From: Lonicera japonica
Taxonomy: Eukaryota > Streptophyta > Magnoliopsida > Dipsacales > Caprifoliaceae
Direction of reading: 5' to 3'
Assembly (NCBI GenBank): GCA_021464415.1
Contig: CM038463.1
Location: 124,001-188,000, forward strand
Length of the DNA stretch: 64,000 bases
The position numbers were made by a program, and so were the translations under genes. Below are positions 22,684-33,193 of the stretch, one piece after another. The stretch's first letter is position 1. Every line of letters begins with the position of its first letter. The notes under the pieces are model-generated. The model ran no database searches and had not been told where the DNA came from. It saw nothing but the letters and a program-made list of their open reading frames with translations.

Positions 22684-25184
22684 TCAAAGACATAAAGGAT
22701 CATCCGTATCTAGTGGCTTGAAGTAGGGATCATATCCAGTCGCAGTTCCATCATCACCATCATCACCATCTCCATCATTGTCACTTCGAATTAAATCACT
22801 ATTAAATTGTAGATCTTCCTCTTCACCACCATCTTCTTCATCCAATTTTTCATCCAACAATTGCATTCCCTTTCCTTTTTCTAAAATTAATATATGGTAG
22901 GCATAGATTAGTAAATAATTATAAAGGAATATAAACTATTATATAAATAATAAGTAACGACACTAACCTAATGCGTCTCTCTTTCTCTTTTGTCCTCCAC
23001 GGCCACGGCCACGGCCACGGCCACCATCTCCTCCACCGTCTCCACCATTTCCACCACCCTCTCCACCATTTCCACCATCCTCTCCACCATCCTCTCCATC
23101 ATCTCCACCATCTAAATCTATTGTAGTCAACCCCGATATTCCGCTATTATTGGATGCATCTTCATCAACAATCCATTCATCATCGGATGGCAAATCATCA
23201 AGAATCAATAGATCCTCATCTTCTTTAAGTGCCATTTTTTTCGTCCACCTCAACTTCAATCTTTTGTTATACAATATCTAAACCAACTTATTGAGCTTCA
23301 TGGTAGACAAACGGTTCCTTTTCTTCGTATGTATCTAGACAACATTAATTAATTATTAATAAATTACTTTGTATATGTTAGTCAATTCATAATCTACGTA
23401 AGGAACCGATGAATACCTGATTAAATGTACTCCAATTACGCTCACAAGCTGAAGCTGAACATGTGAGACTCAAAATCTTAACTGCAAAGCTTGTTAGTTC
23501 CGGTGTTTCGTCTCCATATTGAAGCCACGAATCAACTATATTAAATTAAAACTTTATTTTAATTTAAAACTATAGTATAGTATAAATAAATAAATAACAA
23601 TAAAAATTAAATAAACTTTATATACCAGGACTACGCTTTTTACACGTGCTTTTTGCCGCTGCGAAGCCGAATAATCCTTTTATAAATCGAAAAGCATCCA
23701 TTTGCAAATCAATTTTTTCTTGATCTCGTGGGTTGGGAAAAAGTTTTTCCAAGCAAGTGAGCAAGCCCAACTTTATTTCGGGGTGAGTCGAAATGTTGTC
23801 ATCATATTGGTAATGGGGATTAAGAAAATAGGCAGCGGCATGCAAGAGACGATGCATTTGAAACGCCCACTTGTCATCAATAATACTCCATATCTCCTTA
23901 TAAGCTCCTTCTTCGCTTCCTAAGTTTTCCGCTATTTGTTCCTTAGCTTTATCCATAGCACCATATATAAATCCCATCCCAGGCATTTTTTCCGAGTCTG
24001 CCATCCTTAACACACCAACAAGAGGCTTTGTTGTCTTTAGTGCATAAGCCAAGCTCCCCCAAAAGTTTCTATCTCTCAAAACTATGTCTTTCACTTTTTT
24101 CCCTTCTTGAGTTTTGGCCCAACTACATCTTCCCCATTCGGTAGAGGTGAACATTCGCTCCAACGATTCTCTTGAAATAGACATGCTATCCAATGTCAAA
24201 TAAGCTGTAGCGAATCTCGTGGCCGTGGGGCGAACAAGCTCTCTATTAGCATACTCTCATTAATGCCAACACCCATCCATGATTATATATAAAGTGACTC
24301 ACCTACAATTAAATAGTAAATTATATAAAATAAAAGTAAATATAAATATTGTTAGCACTTTAATAAATAATAAATTATTAGTATACCTTCTTTGATTTTA
24401 TCAAGGCGTTTTTGTGTTGCGGTAGATCCCCTATTTTCTCAAGCATCAAATCTATGCAATGGGCCGCACATGGTGTCCACCAAAGACGTGGCCTCTTCAG
24501 CATTAATAACTTTCCGGCCGCCTTATAATTTGAGGCATTATCCGTCACTACTTGGATTACAAGATCCTCTCCGACCTCCATCACAACATCGTCAAGAAGT
24601 TTACACAACATCTTTGCATCTTTAATTGCGTCAGATGCATCAACCGATCTCAAAAAAACTGTGCCATGTGGATTGTTAACAAGAAAATTTATCAATTGTC
24701 TCCCTCGCATATCCTTCCACCCATCCGATAATATTGATACCCCCGTTTGTGACCATGTTTTCTTTACTTCATCAACAATAGCTTGTGTGGTCTTCACCTC
24801 TTCGTCTAATATCCACGTGCTAAGTTCATGAGATGTAGGAGGTTTAAAACCGCGGCCAAAGTTTCCAATCGAGCGACACATACTAATAAACGATGGACTA
24901 TTTGCCACGTTAAAAGGAATGCCATTCTCAAAGAAAAATCTACCAACATCTAACTTGGTTTGATTAATAGCTTCCTTCTCACTTCTCGGATTTGAGTTTG
25001 GTTCACCATCACCATCCACATCCACCACAAACCTATCCATAGGTCCCCTAATTCCTCTTTGAGAAACACTACCGCCACTTGAACCTCCAATCGACGGATT
25101 TTGTCTTTGATAGAAGGCAAATAATAATAGAACAATTCTACGGGGGCAGTGAGGTGAAAATATCGTGAGGGCAGTGAGGTACAA
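22684..25184 (-). pseudogene. hAT transposase (DUF659 and C-terminal dimerisation region)
   Basis: The minus-strand coding blocks look like exons. 24378-25184 has the N-terminal region and DUF659 (GRFFFENGIPFNVANSPSF, GVSILSDGWKDMRGRQLINF, VVTDNASNYKAAGK, TPCAAHCIDLMLE). 23618-24199 is the middle region (WGRCSWAKTQEGKKV, AAAYFLNPHYQYDD). 23420-23535 is the dimerisation motif (ILSLTCSASACERNWSTF). 22963-23330 is a KRNRLSTMKLNKLV-like block followed by an in-frame stop, then an acidic, Gly/Asp-rich and RGRGRGRG tail. The stop and lost end argue against activity. Exon limits are approximate. Confidence 0.75.
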
Positions 25185-25311
25185 ATTCTGTCTAGTGTTT
25201 CCAGAAAATACATGCTGTCCACAGCTCTATTTTATGACCATGGTATTGAATACATGTACATATATGTATATATATAACTATTAAATACATATATAACTAT
25301 TATATATATAG

Positions 25312-25356
25312 AAGAGGAAGAAGAAGAAGAAGAAGAAGAAGTAGAAGAAGTAGAAG

Positions 25357-25388
<32 letters not shown>
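25312..25388. repeat. (GAA)n microsatellite
   Basis: About 25 copies of GAA/GTA-type triplets inside the hAT 5' region, next to a TATA-rich stretch (25250-25310). Confidence 0.9.
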
Positions 25389-26502
25389 TATAGAGAATAA
25401 ATGTGAAAAGAACTTACAAAGAGTGAAGAAGAATGAAGTATTTCAGATTTTAGGGTTTGGGATGATGGTGTATACGATGCTGCAACTCTCTCCCTCTCGT
25501 CGATCGTTTGAGGCGCAACTCTGCTTCTGTTGATCGTTTTTGCAAACCGTTGTGGGGCTAGGGTTTAATTGTAAGTATATAAAAAAAAAATAGTGCAAAA
25601 CTACGTAGTTTCGATTAGTTGCACCTCAAACGCCTTGAGGCCTACTAAAGATAAACGCTTGGTGAATCAAACCAAGCGTAGTTTCGATTAGTTGCACCTC
25701 AATCTGAATCAAACCAAATCTGGGAGCAAGAATGGTGGGGGTGAGGTTATCTGAATTTTTTAATAAACTAGCAAAGGTTTTGGTTGGGGGTGATCTAGTT
25801 AGTTGAGAACTAGTTGAGGTGTGGAGTTGGTTGGTAGGGAGAGGGAGTAGAGGATCTAGAGAAGAGATAGATGCAGTGTTAGAATGAGTAGGAGTGGGCA
25901 TAAAGCCTTGTGCTCCAGTTGCCACACGGACTGATTGCACTGTGGTGGCAGGAATAGAAGGTGCAAAGGTTGTGAAAAGATGTGTGGTAAAGGAGGTTGC
26001 GTGCTAGTACCATACAAAACAGACTTTGAGCCTTGTGAAAAAAGTGGGAGAGTCTGTTGAAAATGCAGGCCTTGAGCCTTGTGAAACTGCTGGAGCAGAT
26101 GTGCCAGAAGCATCAGAAACAGACTGCACATTACACTGTGCAGTCAAATCAAGTAAAGCAGCTGTCAAACTGTTGGGCAAAGGAGAAGTCTGGTTTTGAA
26201 AAACTGGGGGGCTGGTTTGTGGATTGTTGGGACCCAGAATACCACTAATGGTATTGTATAAAGCATGAGATTGTTGATCCTTAGATGAATTAAATTCTTG
26301 CATTTGGGGCCTAATCAGGTCTGTTCCTACTGTAATTGACTGGACTATAGAACTGCCCATTTTCTGCATAAAATTTGCAGAATCTACAGAAACTGCTACA
26401 GGTAAGCTGGGGACTGTGCAGTGTGGGAGCTGTGGGTCTGTGGCAGCTGGAATAAAACTGTGAATGAGTTGTGTCATTTGTTGATGATGTATAGCCTGAA
26501 CT

Positions 26503-26805
26503 TCAGCCATTTGGTGTAGAAAAATGGCAAGATCTGCAATTGGGAATTGATTTTGTGGTTGAGAATGATGTTGTTGGTTTTGAGAAAGTGTTGAAAAGTA
26601 GTTTCGGTGATGGTGGTTTTCCGGTGGTGGAGGGTGATTTTGTGGTGGTATAGAGTGGTTTGGTGGTAATGTGAGGTGGTAGAGTGGTGGGGTGGTGATG
26701 GGAGGAGGGTGGGGAATGGTGGCCGGAATCATCATCTGATTCATGGCGTTCATAGGAAAGAGGAGAGAGAGAATTTCCATACTTTCTCTCTCTAGAAAGT
26801 TTCAT
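26503..26805 (-). other. Leader uORF and hairpin of the ORF1-only LINE
   Basis: The uORF starts at 26805 with MKLSRERKYGNS, homologous to the MKISRERK uORFs of the telomeric elements, but here stays open for 100 codons overlapping ORF1 in another frame. The leader hairpin GAGAGAA/TTCTCTC is at 26767-26790 on this strand. Confidence 0.6.
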
Positions 26806-26830
26806 TGTGTCCCTTTATTTTCTTTTCTTT

Positions 26831-27028
26831 CCTTATTGTTCTTTGTATGACTGTTAGTTCAGAAATCTATTAGTATGATACTGCCTTAAAATTGAGGATT
26901 ACTATTGAGAAAATGACTAAATATCAATTATTGGATTTATATGTTAAACAATAAGGAGAGAAGGGTGTGGATTCCCTTTCCAGAATCCTGAATTTTTTGA
27001 AGATTAATGTAATAACCCTGCTTCTCAA
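26831..27028. other. Intron 2, no feature recognised
   Basis: AT-rich intron sequence between the LINE leader and the duplicated repeat at 27029. Confidence 0.4.
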
Positions 27029-27295
27029 CTAAAATGGCTGGCCCAAGTTATCATTTAGGTTCATTGAACCCACATATAAGCCATCGACCTTTCCATTATA
27101 CTTCTGATGTGGGAGGTGGGTTGTTACAAACTCCTTTCATTAGGCCCCTAGCGTCCTCATTATGGTGGTTTCACATACAACACACAATTAGCAGACATCC
27201 ACATGGTGGTGGGCCTGGGTCCCCTCTAATACCATATTTAACCATCCAGGTTCTTCTCCAAAATGGCTAGCCCAAGTTATCACTTAGTTTCATTC
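27029..27295. repeat. Dispersed repeat bounded by a diverged direct repeat
   Basis: AAATGGCTGGCCCAAGTTAT near 27030 recurs as AAATGGCTAGCCCAAGTTAT near 27260, with GATGTGGGAGGTGGGTTGTT in between. It is non-coding. Confidence 0.5.
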
Positions 27296-27329
27296 TTCTT
27301 CTTCTTTGGTCAAGTAGAAAGAATCTGAC

Positions 27330-27705
27330 ATTCTGACTACCTATCCTTAATTGCTACTCCCTCCATACTCCCATAGCGGAAGACTGAATAGAACAAGAAG
27401 ACAGCCCTAGTGGTGAAAAGGTGAAAGGGAGAGATTGATCCTAAAGAATTATGGTTTTCTTTGTTGAATTCCCCATACGTTCGCAAATGGATCATTAGTC
27501 CGAAGAAACTTCTCATTTCAGCATGTTCTGAAAGCTTGGCACCTCTGCAAGAATAACACTCTCTGTAGTCTAAGGGCAAGCCGAAGCATGCTGAGAACCA
27601 CCATCACAACCCCACCCACACACACAAACACGTAAGAAAACATCCAAAGCACCAAGATACCGAAACATTGGAAAAATAGATGAGAATTAGACTCAGGAGA
27701 CATAC
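27330..27705 (-). mobile_element. Possible LINE C-terminal fragment
   Basis: Minus-strand frames contain ESNSHLFFQC, resembling the zf-RVT motif of plant LINEs, and SFFGLMIHLRTYGEF downstream in another frame. It is heavily decayed with no tail visible. The call is tentative. Confidence 0.4.
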
Positions 27706-28000
27706 CTCAAGAAAGAGTGAAGTGCAAGTGAAATAAACTTGCTCTCAATGATTGCGTACTTTATATGCAAGTTTCAATCATTTTATGTTTCTACTGACTT
27801 ATCTACTTTGTTGTATGATATTGATGCCACCCATAGATATATCATTAAAAGCCTGTTCTACATTTAGATCGATGTAACGCAATGTTATCTGTTGTATCTT
27901 ATGGACTTAAAAAACTGTAAGTTGGCATCACATTTTGTTTTTTTGCTATAGACTTTCTATCTGAATACTTTTACATTAAATTTGAGTTTTCATTTATTAG

Positions 28001-28071
28001 GGTATCAATAGGTCTAGGGTCGAGCAAATGGAAGAACGCTTGAAGGAAGATGTCCTGCTAGAAGCTGCAAG
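28001..28071 (+). CDS. Paladin-like gene, internal exon
   Basis: Begins after AG at 27999-28000 and ends before GT at 28072. It encodes GINRSRVEQMEERLKEDVLL then EAA plus two bases of the next codon. GINRSRVEQME is a family-typical phrase as remembered. It continues in frame at 28194 after a 122-bp intron. Confidence 0.82.
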
Positions 28072-28193
28072 GTAATACTTTTTCCCCATACCTTTTCTGG
28101 GGATGTTGTACAAAAATATTTAATACGTGTGTTTTTCCTTGGATATTCTTGCTCTGTTTGATGCCAAATTTATTTGCAAACCTGAATCAACAG

Positions 28194-28293
28194 ATATGGA
28201 AATAAGATCCTTGTAACTGATGAACTGCCTGATGGTCAGATGGTGGATCAGTGGGAGCCAGTGACACGTGATTCTGTGAAAACGCCCCTAGAG
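28194..28293 (+). CDS. Paladin-like gene, internal exon
   Basis: Starts after CAG (28191-28193), completing an Arg codon, and ends before GT (28294). It encodes YGNKILVTDELPDGQMVDQW then EPVTRDSVKTPLE. The 83-bp intron that follows is of normal plant size, unlike the two inflated introns upstream. Confidence 0.84.
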
Positions 28294-28376
28294 GTACCCA
28301 TGTTTCATTCATGTGAGCTATTCGAAGCATGGTGTGGTAACACCCTTATCAATCTGAAATGTTTTTCCAAATGTAG

Positions 28377-28475
28377 GTGTACGTGGAACTGCAAACCAAA
28401 AGGTATCTTGTTGACTATGAACGCGTTCCTATAACAGATGAAAAATCACCAAAGGAGCAAGATTTTGATATTTTG
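28377..28475 (+). CDS. Paladin-like gene, last exon seen
   Basis: Starts after TAG (28374-28376) and ends before GTGAG (28476). It encodes VYVELQTKRYLVDYERVPIT then DEKSPKEQDFDIL. In the family the next exon should carry the Cys-containing phosphatase-like loop, but no such exon is recognisable up to the assembly gap at 32332. Only LINE and copia fragments follow. The gene is either continued across another bloated intron beyond the gap or cut by a misjoin. Confidence 0.82.
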
Positions 28476-28699
28476 GTGAGTTCTATCTTTTAGCGTTTGG
28501 TCCAAATTCTTCCATTAATGTTCCAAGTCCATTCACTAATTCATGTCTGCAAGAGAACTTTCTTTGGAAACCAAATCCTTATCAACTAGGAAACCACATA
28601 CAAAAAATTATTAATACTAATCCTACCATAACTAAATTCTGAAGTCCAAAATAATGAATTATACCCGATAACAATAAAATAACGTCAAATTAATTAGAT

Positions 28700-28912
28700 A
28701 ACAAAACACTTTTTTCTTTTGCATCCAGAAAGGTGAGTAAGTTCTAAATAGATGAGAAGAACCGGTCATGTGGTTAGATGCACCAGAATCAATGATCGAA
28801 GGAGCAGAATTTAAATGACCAGATAAAGCATGAGGTTTGCTACCTGTTTGAACCAAAGAAACACTAGGAATGCCAGATGAGCGATTGGACTTCAAGCAAT
28901 TTAAGAAGATGA
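28700..28912 (-). mobile_element. Copia protease fragment
   Basis: The minus-strand frame (28659-28895) contains IIDSGASNHMTGSSHLFRTY, the copia protease active-site motif D-S-G-A with the usual downstream sequence. No other copia parts are nearby. Confidence 0.75.
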
Positions 28913-29905
28913 TACATCTGCTCTTTACTAAAGGGACTCGTTTCCCACACCCTCTCTCAATTCACAAGTTCCCACACCTGTCAATCCTGTCAGCCAACCA
29001 ATCTCTCCCATTGTGTCCCAATCAACTAGTTCAAATCCAACTAAAAACTTTGCTAGTCTCTTCAAAAATTCAAATGCTTCCTCCCCTACCATTCTTGCCC
29101 CTGTTCCTATCCCTTATTCCAATGGGAACCTGCCAGTTAAAACATATGTCTACCAAAAATATGTTTTAACTTGCCAATACATTCTCATAGGTAGACTTTC
29201 TTTACCTAAAGGATCAATCCCCCTCAAAGTCTCAGATTTTTTCTCTAAACTAAACTCTAGGTGGGGAATAAAAAATGGCTTCAAACTCACTCCAATTGGC
29301 AGGGGATTTTTTTGCATTCATTTTAAAAATGAAGAAGATCAAAATCAAGCTTGGTTTAAAGGCCACATCAATATTAATCCCGGTAATTTTAGATTGCAAC
29401 CATGGCAAAAGGATTTCAATCCTGAATTTCAAAAGCATTCATCCTACCAGGTATGGATCAGGCTTCATGGTGTGTCTCAAGAGTATTGGGATCCTCAAAT
29501 ACTCATTAGCATTGCTAGTTTGGAGGGTCTTCCACAAGCAATAGATCCTAGCACCATGTCCCTCCTATATGGTATCTATGCTAGAATTCAAGTTGAGGTG
29601 GATCTCCTTCACTCTATGCCACCTAGATTGCTTGTTGAAAGAGAAGGCCATAGTTTTGAAGTGCCTGTTACCTATGAGAATCTGCCGGCATTTTGCTCTC
29701 ATTGCCATAACATAGGTCATCTCATTGGTGGATGTCGAATTTTGAACAGCATTCAGGAAGCAACTTCTAAACTTGGTAATTTGAGAAAGCACAAAAGTAA
29801 ACTTCCTGTTAAGCATGCTTCTGTAAAAATTCCCACCACAGTCAAACAAAAACAACAGGACACGTCAAATCCTGTTAGTTGTGCTCCTCTTTCAGTTGAG
29901 GAGAT
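28913..29905 (+). pseudogene. ORF1 fragment of the telomeric LINE family (DUF4283 and zinc knuckle)
   Basis: Open from 29013. TKNFASLFKNSN, PIPYSNGNLP, CQYILIGRLSLPKGS, LTPIGRGFFCIHF and VWIRLHGVSQEYWDPQILIS match the ORF1 at 48494-52201 almost phrase by phrase. It then has LLVEREGHSFEVPVTYENLP and the intact knuckle CSHCHNIGHLIGGC. It ends abruptly near 29905, where a different LINE family takes over in the same frame. The N-terminal half of ORF1 and the 3' UTR are missing. Confidence 0.82.
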
Positions 29906-32331
29906 TGTGAGGGGGTATAAAATAAGTAGTGCATTAAATATTCGAGAAGGTATCGGGGTGGATGTCGGGGGTAGCAGTGAGAAAGGTTAGGAGGGGGAGG
30001 GGTAGTTATAGTGGTAGATGAAGAAAATAAAACAGAGGTTGCGGGATTGAGAATAGGCGGCCTATTTGCACAAGCAACGGGCATATATTGAAGGAAGAAA
30101 AATGGCTCGGAGTGAGCTTAACTGAAAGTAAAAAATACAATAAGTTGCTAAAGGAAATGGGGGTGAACATGATGGTATTAGAGGGCAAGGGAAAAGGTGA
30201 TGGGAGCAGTAGTATGAGAGGGTTGGGTAAAAAAGGGGCGAGGGAGCTTCGCAATCTTAAATGCGATGTCAACTACAATAGAGGGGGGAGGGCAGCGCAT
30301 TAAGAAAGGGTGACAGGTTCTCTATGAAGATAGTGTCGTGGAATGTGAGGGGATTGGGGAGGAGGGAAATAGGAGAAGTGTCAAAGAGATAATGTCGAAG
30401 GAAAAGCCGGACGTTGTTATTTTGCAAGAAACAAAGCAGGAAGAGATCTTGAGGAGTTTAGTGGGGGTGGTGTGGGGCGTAAGATTCAAGGAGTGGGCAT
30501 ATATACCGACGGAAGGTAGATCAGGGGGGTGTTAATAATATGGGATGTGAAGGTGGTATACTTTATTTGTTAAGTTGAAACCGAAACGAGATATTTGGTG
30601 GATTTCGGGGGTATATGGCCCATGTCGATATAGGGAAAGAGGCGAGTTCTGGGAGGAGTTGGCGAGTCTATATGGTCTCTGCCGGAATAAGTGGTGCTTA
30701 GGTGGGGATTTCAACATTATCCGGTATCCGTCGGAGAAGAAAGGTGGAGAAAATGGGAGGTGAACTAGAAGCATGAGGAAGTTTGATGCCTTTATCAGAA
30801 ATTTGGCTTTAACAGATCCGAGTATTAACAATATCAGCTTCACGTGGTCGAATGGGAGAGCTCACTAACGTTTGGATAGATTTTTGTTTTCGGAAGGTTG
30901 GGAGGAGTTTGCGTTAGCGAGACAAGAGGCTTTGGTTCGAGTTGTGTCAGATCATTTTTCGTTGATTCTAGACACTAGCGCATTTAGATGTGGTCCAACT
31001 CCATTTCGTTTCGAAAATATGTAGTTAAGTCACAAGGAGTTTTTAGAGAGGTTTAAGGAATGGTGGGAAGGGTGTTCGATTCATGGGTGGGAGGGATACA
31101 AATTTATGAAAAAATTGGAGCAAGTGAAACATAAGATTAAGAGGTGGAATGTGGAGGTGTTTGGGGACGTTAGAGTTAAAAAGGGGCAAATTTGTACATC
31201 TGTCTTATTCCGAAAAAGATTGCTTCACTTAAGCTTAAGGATTATAGACCGATAAGCCTTGTCACTAGTCTTTATAAGTTACTGGCCAAGGTCTTATCTA
31301 TAAGGTTAAGGGAGGTGCTGGCTGAGACGGTGGGGGAGGCTCAAGGAGCTTTCATTAAGGGTCGACAAATTCTGGACTTAGTGTTGATTGCCAACGAAGG
31401 GGTGGAGGAGTATCGAGTAAGGAAAGAAAAGGGGGTGGTGTTGAAAATCGACTTCGAAAAGGCATACGATACTTTAGAGTGGGATTTTATTGATCATGTG
31501 CTCAATAAGAAGGGATTCGGGGGAAGATGGAGGAGATGGATCATGGGTTGCTTGTCTTCAGTCAACTTCTCGGTTCTAATGAATGGTAAGCCAAGGGGTA
31601 AGTTCAAGGCATCTAGGGGATTGAGGCAAGGAGATCCACTTTCGCCATTCCTTTTTGTAATGGCAGCGGATGTCCTACACAGGTTGGTTGAAAGGGCGAA
31701 GGTAAGGGGCTTAGTGGAAGGGTTTCGAATTGGGAGGGATGGAGTAAGCCTTTCGCATTTACAATTTGCCGATGATACGATTTTCTTCCTATATAATAAT
31801 ATGGGAAAAATTCGTAATCTTATGGACATTCTGGATATATTTGGTTATGCTTCAGGGTTGAAAATTAATTTTGCTAAAACTGAAGTAATGGGTATCAATA
31901 TGGAGGAGGAAGAGATGAGGCATATAGGTTTTGAGATCGGGTGTGAGGTTGGTGCATGGCCTTATCATACTTGGGTCTTCCATTGGTGGTAACCGAGAAC
32001 AATTGATTTTGAGTCCAGTGGTGGAGAAAATTAGTAAGCGGCTAGATGGTTGGTGGAAGGGATGTCTTTCTAGAGGTGGGAAACTTACACTTATTCATTC
32101 GGTTCTCGAAAGCATCCCTATCTATTATCTTTCTCTTTTCAGAATTCCGGGTGACAGTGGCAAAAATCATAGAGAGGATGATTAGGAATTTCCTATGGAA
32201 GCTTTGACAAAAAGAAAGGTGATCACTTGGTTGGAGGTGGAAGGTGTGTAAGAGCAAGAGGGAAGGTTTGGGTTGGGAACGGGAATAACGTTAACAAGGA
32301 ATGCTGCTCTTTTTGGTTAAAATGATCTGGA
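29906..32331 (+). mobile_element. L1-type LINE with internal deletion, cut by the assembly gap
   Basis: Same family as the LINE at 9370. It holds the end of an ORF1, then ORF2 starting near 30324 (MKIVSWNVRGLGRRE, LQETKQEE, then GGDFNIIRYPSEKK) with stops and frameshifts. At about 31178 the sequence jumps from the post-endonuclease region (VEVFGDVR) straight to RT (ICLIPKK), a deletion of roughly 600 bp compared with 9903-10490. It runs into the N gap in the RT C-terminal region. Confidence 0.85.
31192..31992 (+). pseudogene. Reverse transcriptase part of the gap-truncated LINE ORF2
   Basis: An open frame of 266 codons: LKDYRPISLVTSLYKLLAKV, GAFIKGRQILD, KIDFEKAYDTLEWDF, GLRQGDPLSPF and catalytic LQFADDTIFFL. 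The frame shifts at about 31975 and again before the gap. Upstream deletion and stops make this copy inactive. Confidence 0.85.
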
Positions 32332-32431
32332 NNNNNNNNNNNNNNNNNNNNNNNNNNNNNNNNNNNNNNNNNNNNNNNNNNNNNNNNNNNNNNNNNNNNN
32401 NNNNNNNNNNNNNNNNNNNNNNNNNNNNNNN
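32332..32431. other. Assembly gap, 100 N
   Basis: Exactly 100 undetermined bases, the conventional size for a scaffold join of unknown length. It separates LINE/gene sequence on the left from the telomere-repeat array on the right. Confidence 0.98.
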
Positions 32432-32489
32432 TCACAAACTCTCCCCTTCTTTATTGAATACCATGATTGCCAGAGAAATGACCAAGGAT

Positions 32490-33193
32490 ATCAGCCCATC
32501 AAGTTACTGTTACCTCGGATCCAATAGACACCTCTTCCTTCTCACAAAACCTCACGTCACCAGCTGAAACTGTTGTGTCCCATGTTCTGTTGACCAATGC
32601 CACACTCCCACATCTCCACACATTGAGCTTCTCCCAATCTACTCACCCCAATCCCCACCTCAGTATCACAACTCTTTCTCTCCACTGAATGGTAAATTCT
32701 GGTCAGACATGGAGGATGAAGAACCTTTGATAAGCTCAGAAGCTGCTGCTGATGCTAAGTTGGCTGAAATTATCCCACAAGTTTGCATTCAATTTGATGG
32801 CAGATGAGAATACACTTCTGTCTTTGACCAAGCAACCCCATGCAGGAGCATGGAACCCCTCCCACTATACATCCATTTATTCCAATACAGCAACCAGTCA
32901 GACCTCAAAACCCCATGCCAATGGAAAGAAAAAAGCACCACAATCAAAAACCAAGCAGAAAAAATTGCAGTTGCTGCTAACAGAAAGCCAGGATAGATGC
33001 TAGACATGCTCCAATTGTTCAATGCAGCTCCATGAAACCTATGAGGACAGGTTATACAATGAAATCATTGCCAAAAAAACAATAATACCTAAACTGCTCT
33101 CTTGATGGTTTCAGCTCCACCTCCCAGGAAAAACCAAATTCTGACAGTTCTGAGTACTCCCCCTACAGAACCACCTCACCCAATCCTCATGAA
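32490..33193 (+). pseudogene. ORF1 C-terminal part of telomeric LINE 1
   Basis: Nearly identical in bases to 63183-63884, including the SDMEDEEPLISSEAAADAKLA module, the KKKAPQSKTKQK stretch and the final YRTT..QSS, but split over all three frames by single-base indels. Ends at the TGA overlapping the ORF2 ATG. Confidence 0.8.

Larger units (their letters stand above)
22349..25650 (-). mobile_element. hAT transposon with DUF659-type transposase, one end lost
   Basis: The left terminus is CAATGTTTTAAAAGG at 22349, preceded by the would-be 8-bp duplication CTTCAAAG. GAGGCG/GCCTCA-rich sub-terminal sequence follows, and inverted GCCTCAA motifs recur near 25625-25645. The right terminal repeat and matching duplication are not found, and the flanking ORF1 shows a deletion there, so that end was probably removed. 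Inside is a multi-exon transposase gene. Confidence 0.75.
20981..26780 (-). pseudogene. Broken ORF1 (DUF4283/zinc-knuckle protein) of the ORF1-only LINE
   Basis: Fragments in several frames on the minus strand. 26004-26780 is the proline/histidine-rich N-terminus with the MIPAT start and MAEVQAIHHQQM. 25660-25940 has TFASLLKNSDN and then a jump to IQIEVQLIE (internal deletion). After the hAT, 21529-22348 has FEVLVTYDNLPKFC and a knuckle in which Cys-to-Arg changes are visible (CRHRHILGHLVGER). 20981-21658 has the C-terminal module NWGNMADDEPFPS, CIQLLQDDRSSILNQ and KQKKLSKAAKR. The order matches ORF1 at 48494-52201. Frameshifts, the deletion and the hAT make it non-functional. Confidence 0.85.
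20283..26830 (-). mobile_element. ORF1-only LINE of the telomeric family, inserted in a gene intron
   Basis: The minus strand starts with the same leader as the telomere-embedded elements (ACAATGAAACTTTCTAGAG, uORF MKLSRERK, GAGAGAA/TTCTCTC hairpin at 26767-26790). It carries a degraded ORF1, the GGCC-type 3' UTR motifs, the two 3' hairpins (20306-20321 and 20365-20387) and a poly(A) (T-run 20283-20295). After the tail the minus strand reads GAACGGGGCTAACC, not CCCTAAA. This copy therefore integrated outside telomere repeats, or its telomeric flank has been lost. An hAT element splits ORF1. No RT is present. The 5' boundary is approximate. Confidence 0.85.

Noticed and set aside
22963..23110. 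Gly/Asp-rich RGRGRG frame as a host RNA-binding protein
   Set aside because: It lies directly downstream of the hAT dimerisation motif within the transposon and is best read as the variable C-terminal tail or decayed exon of the transposase.
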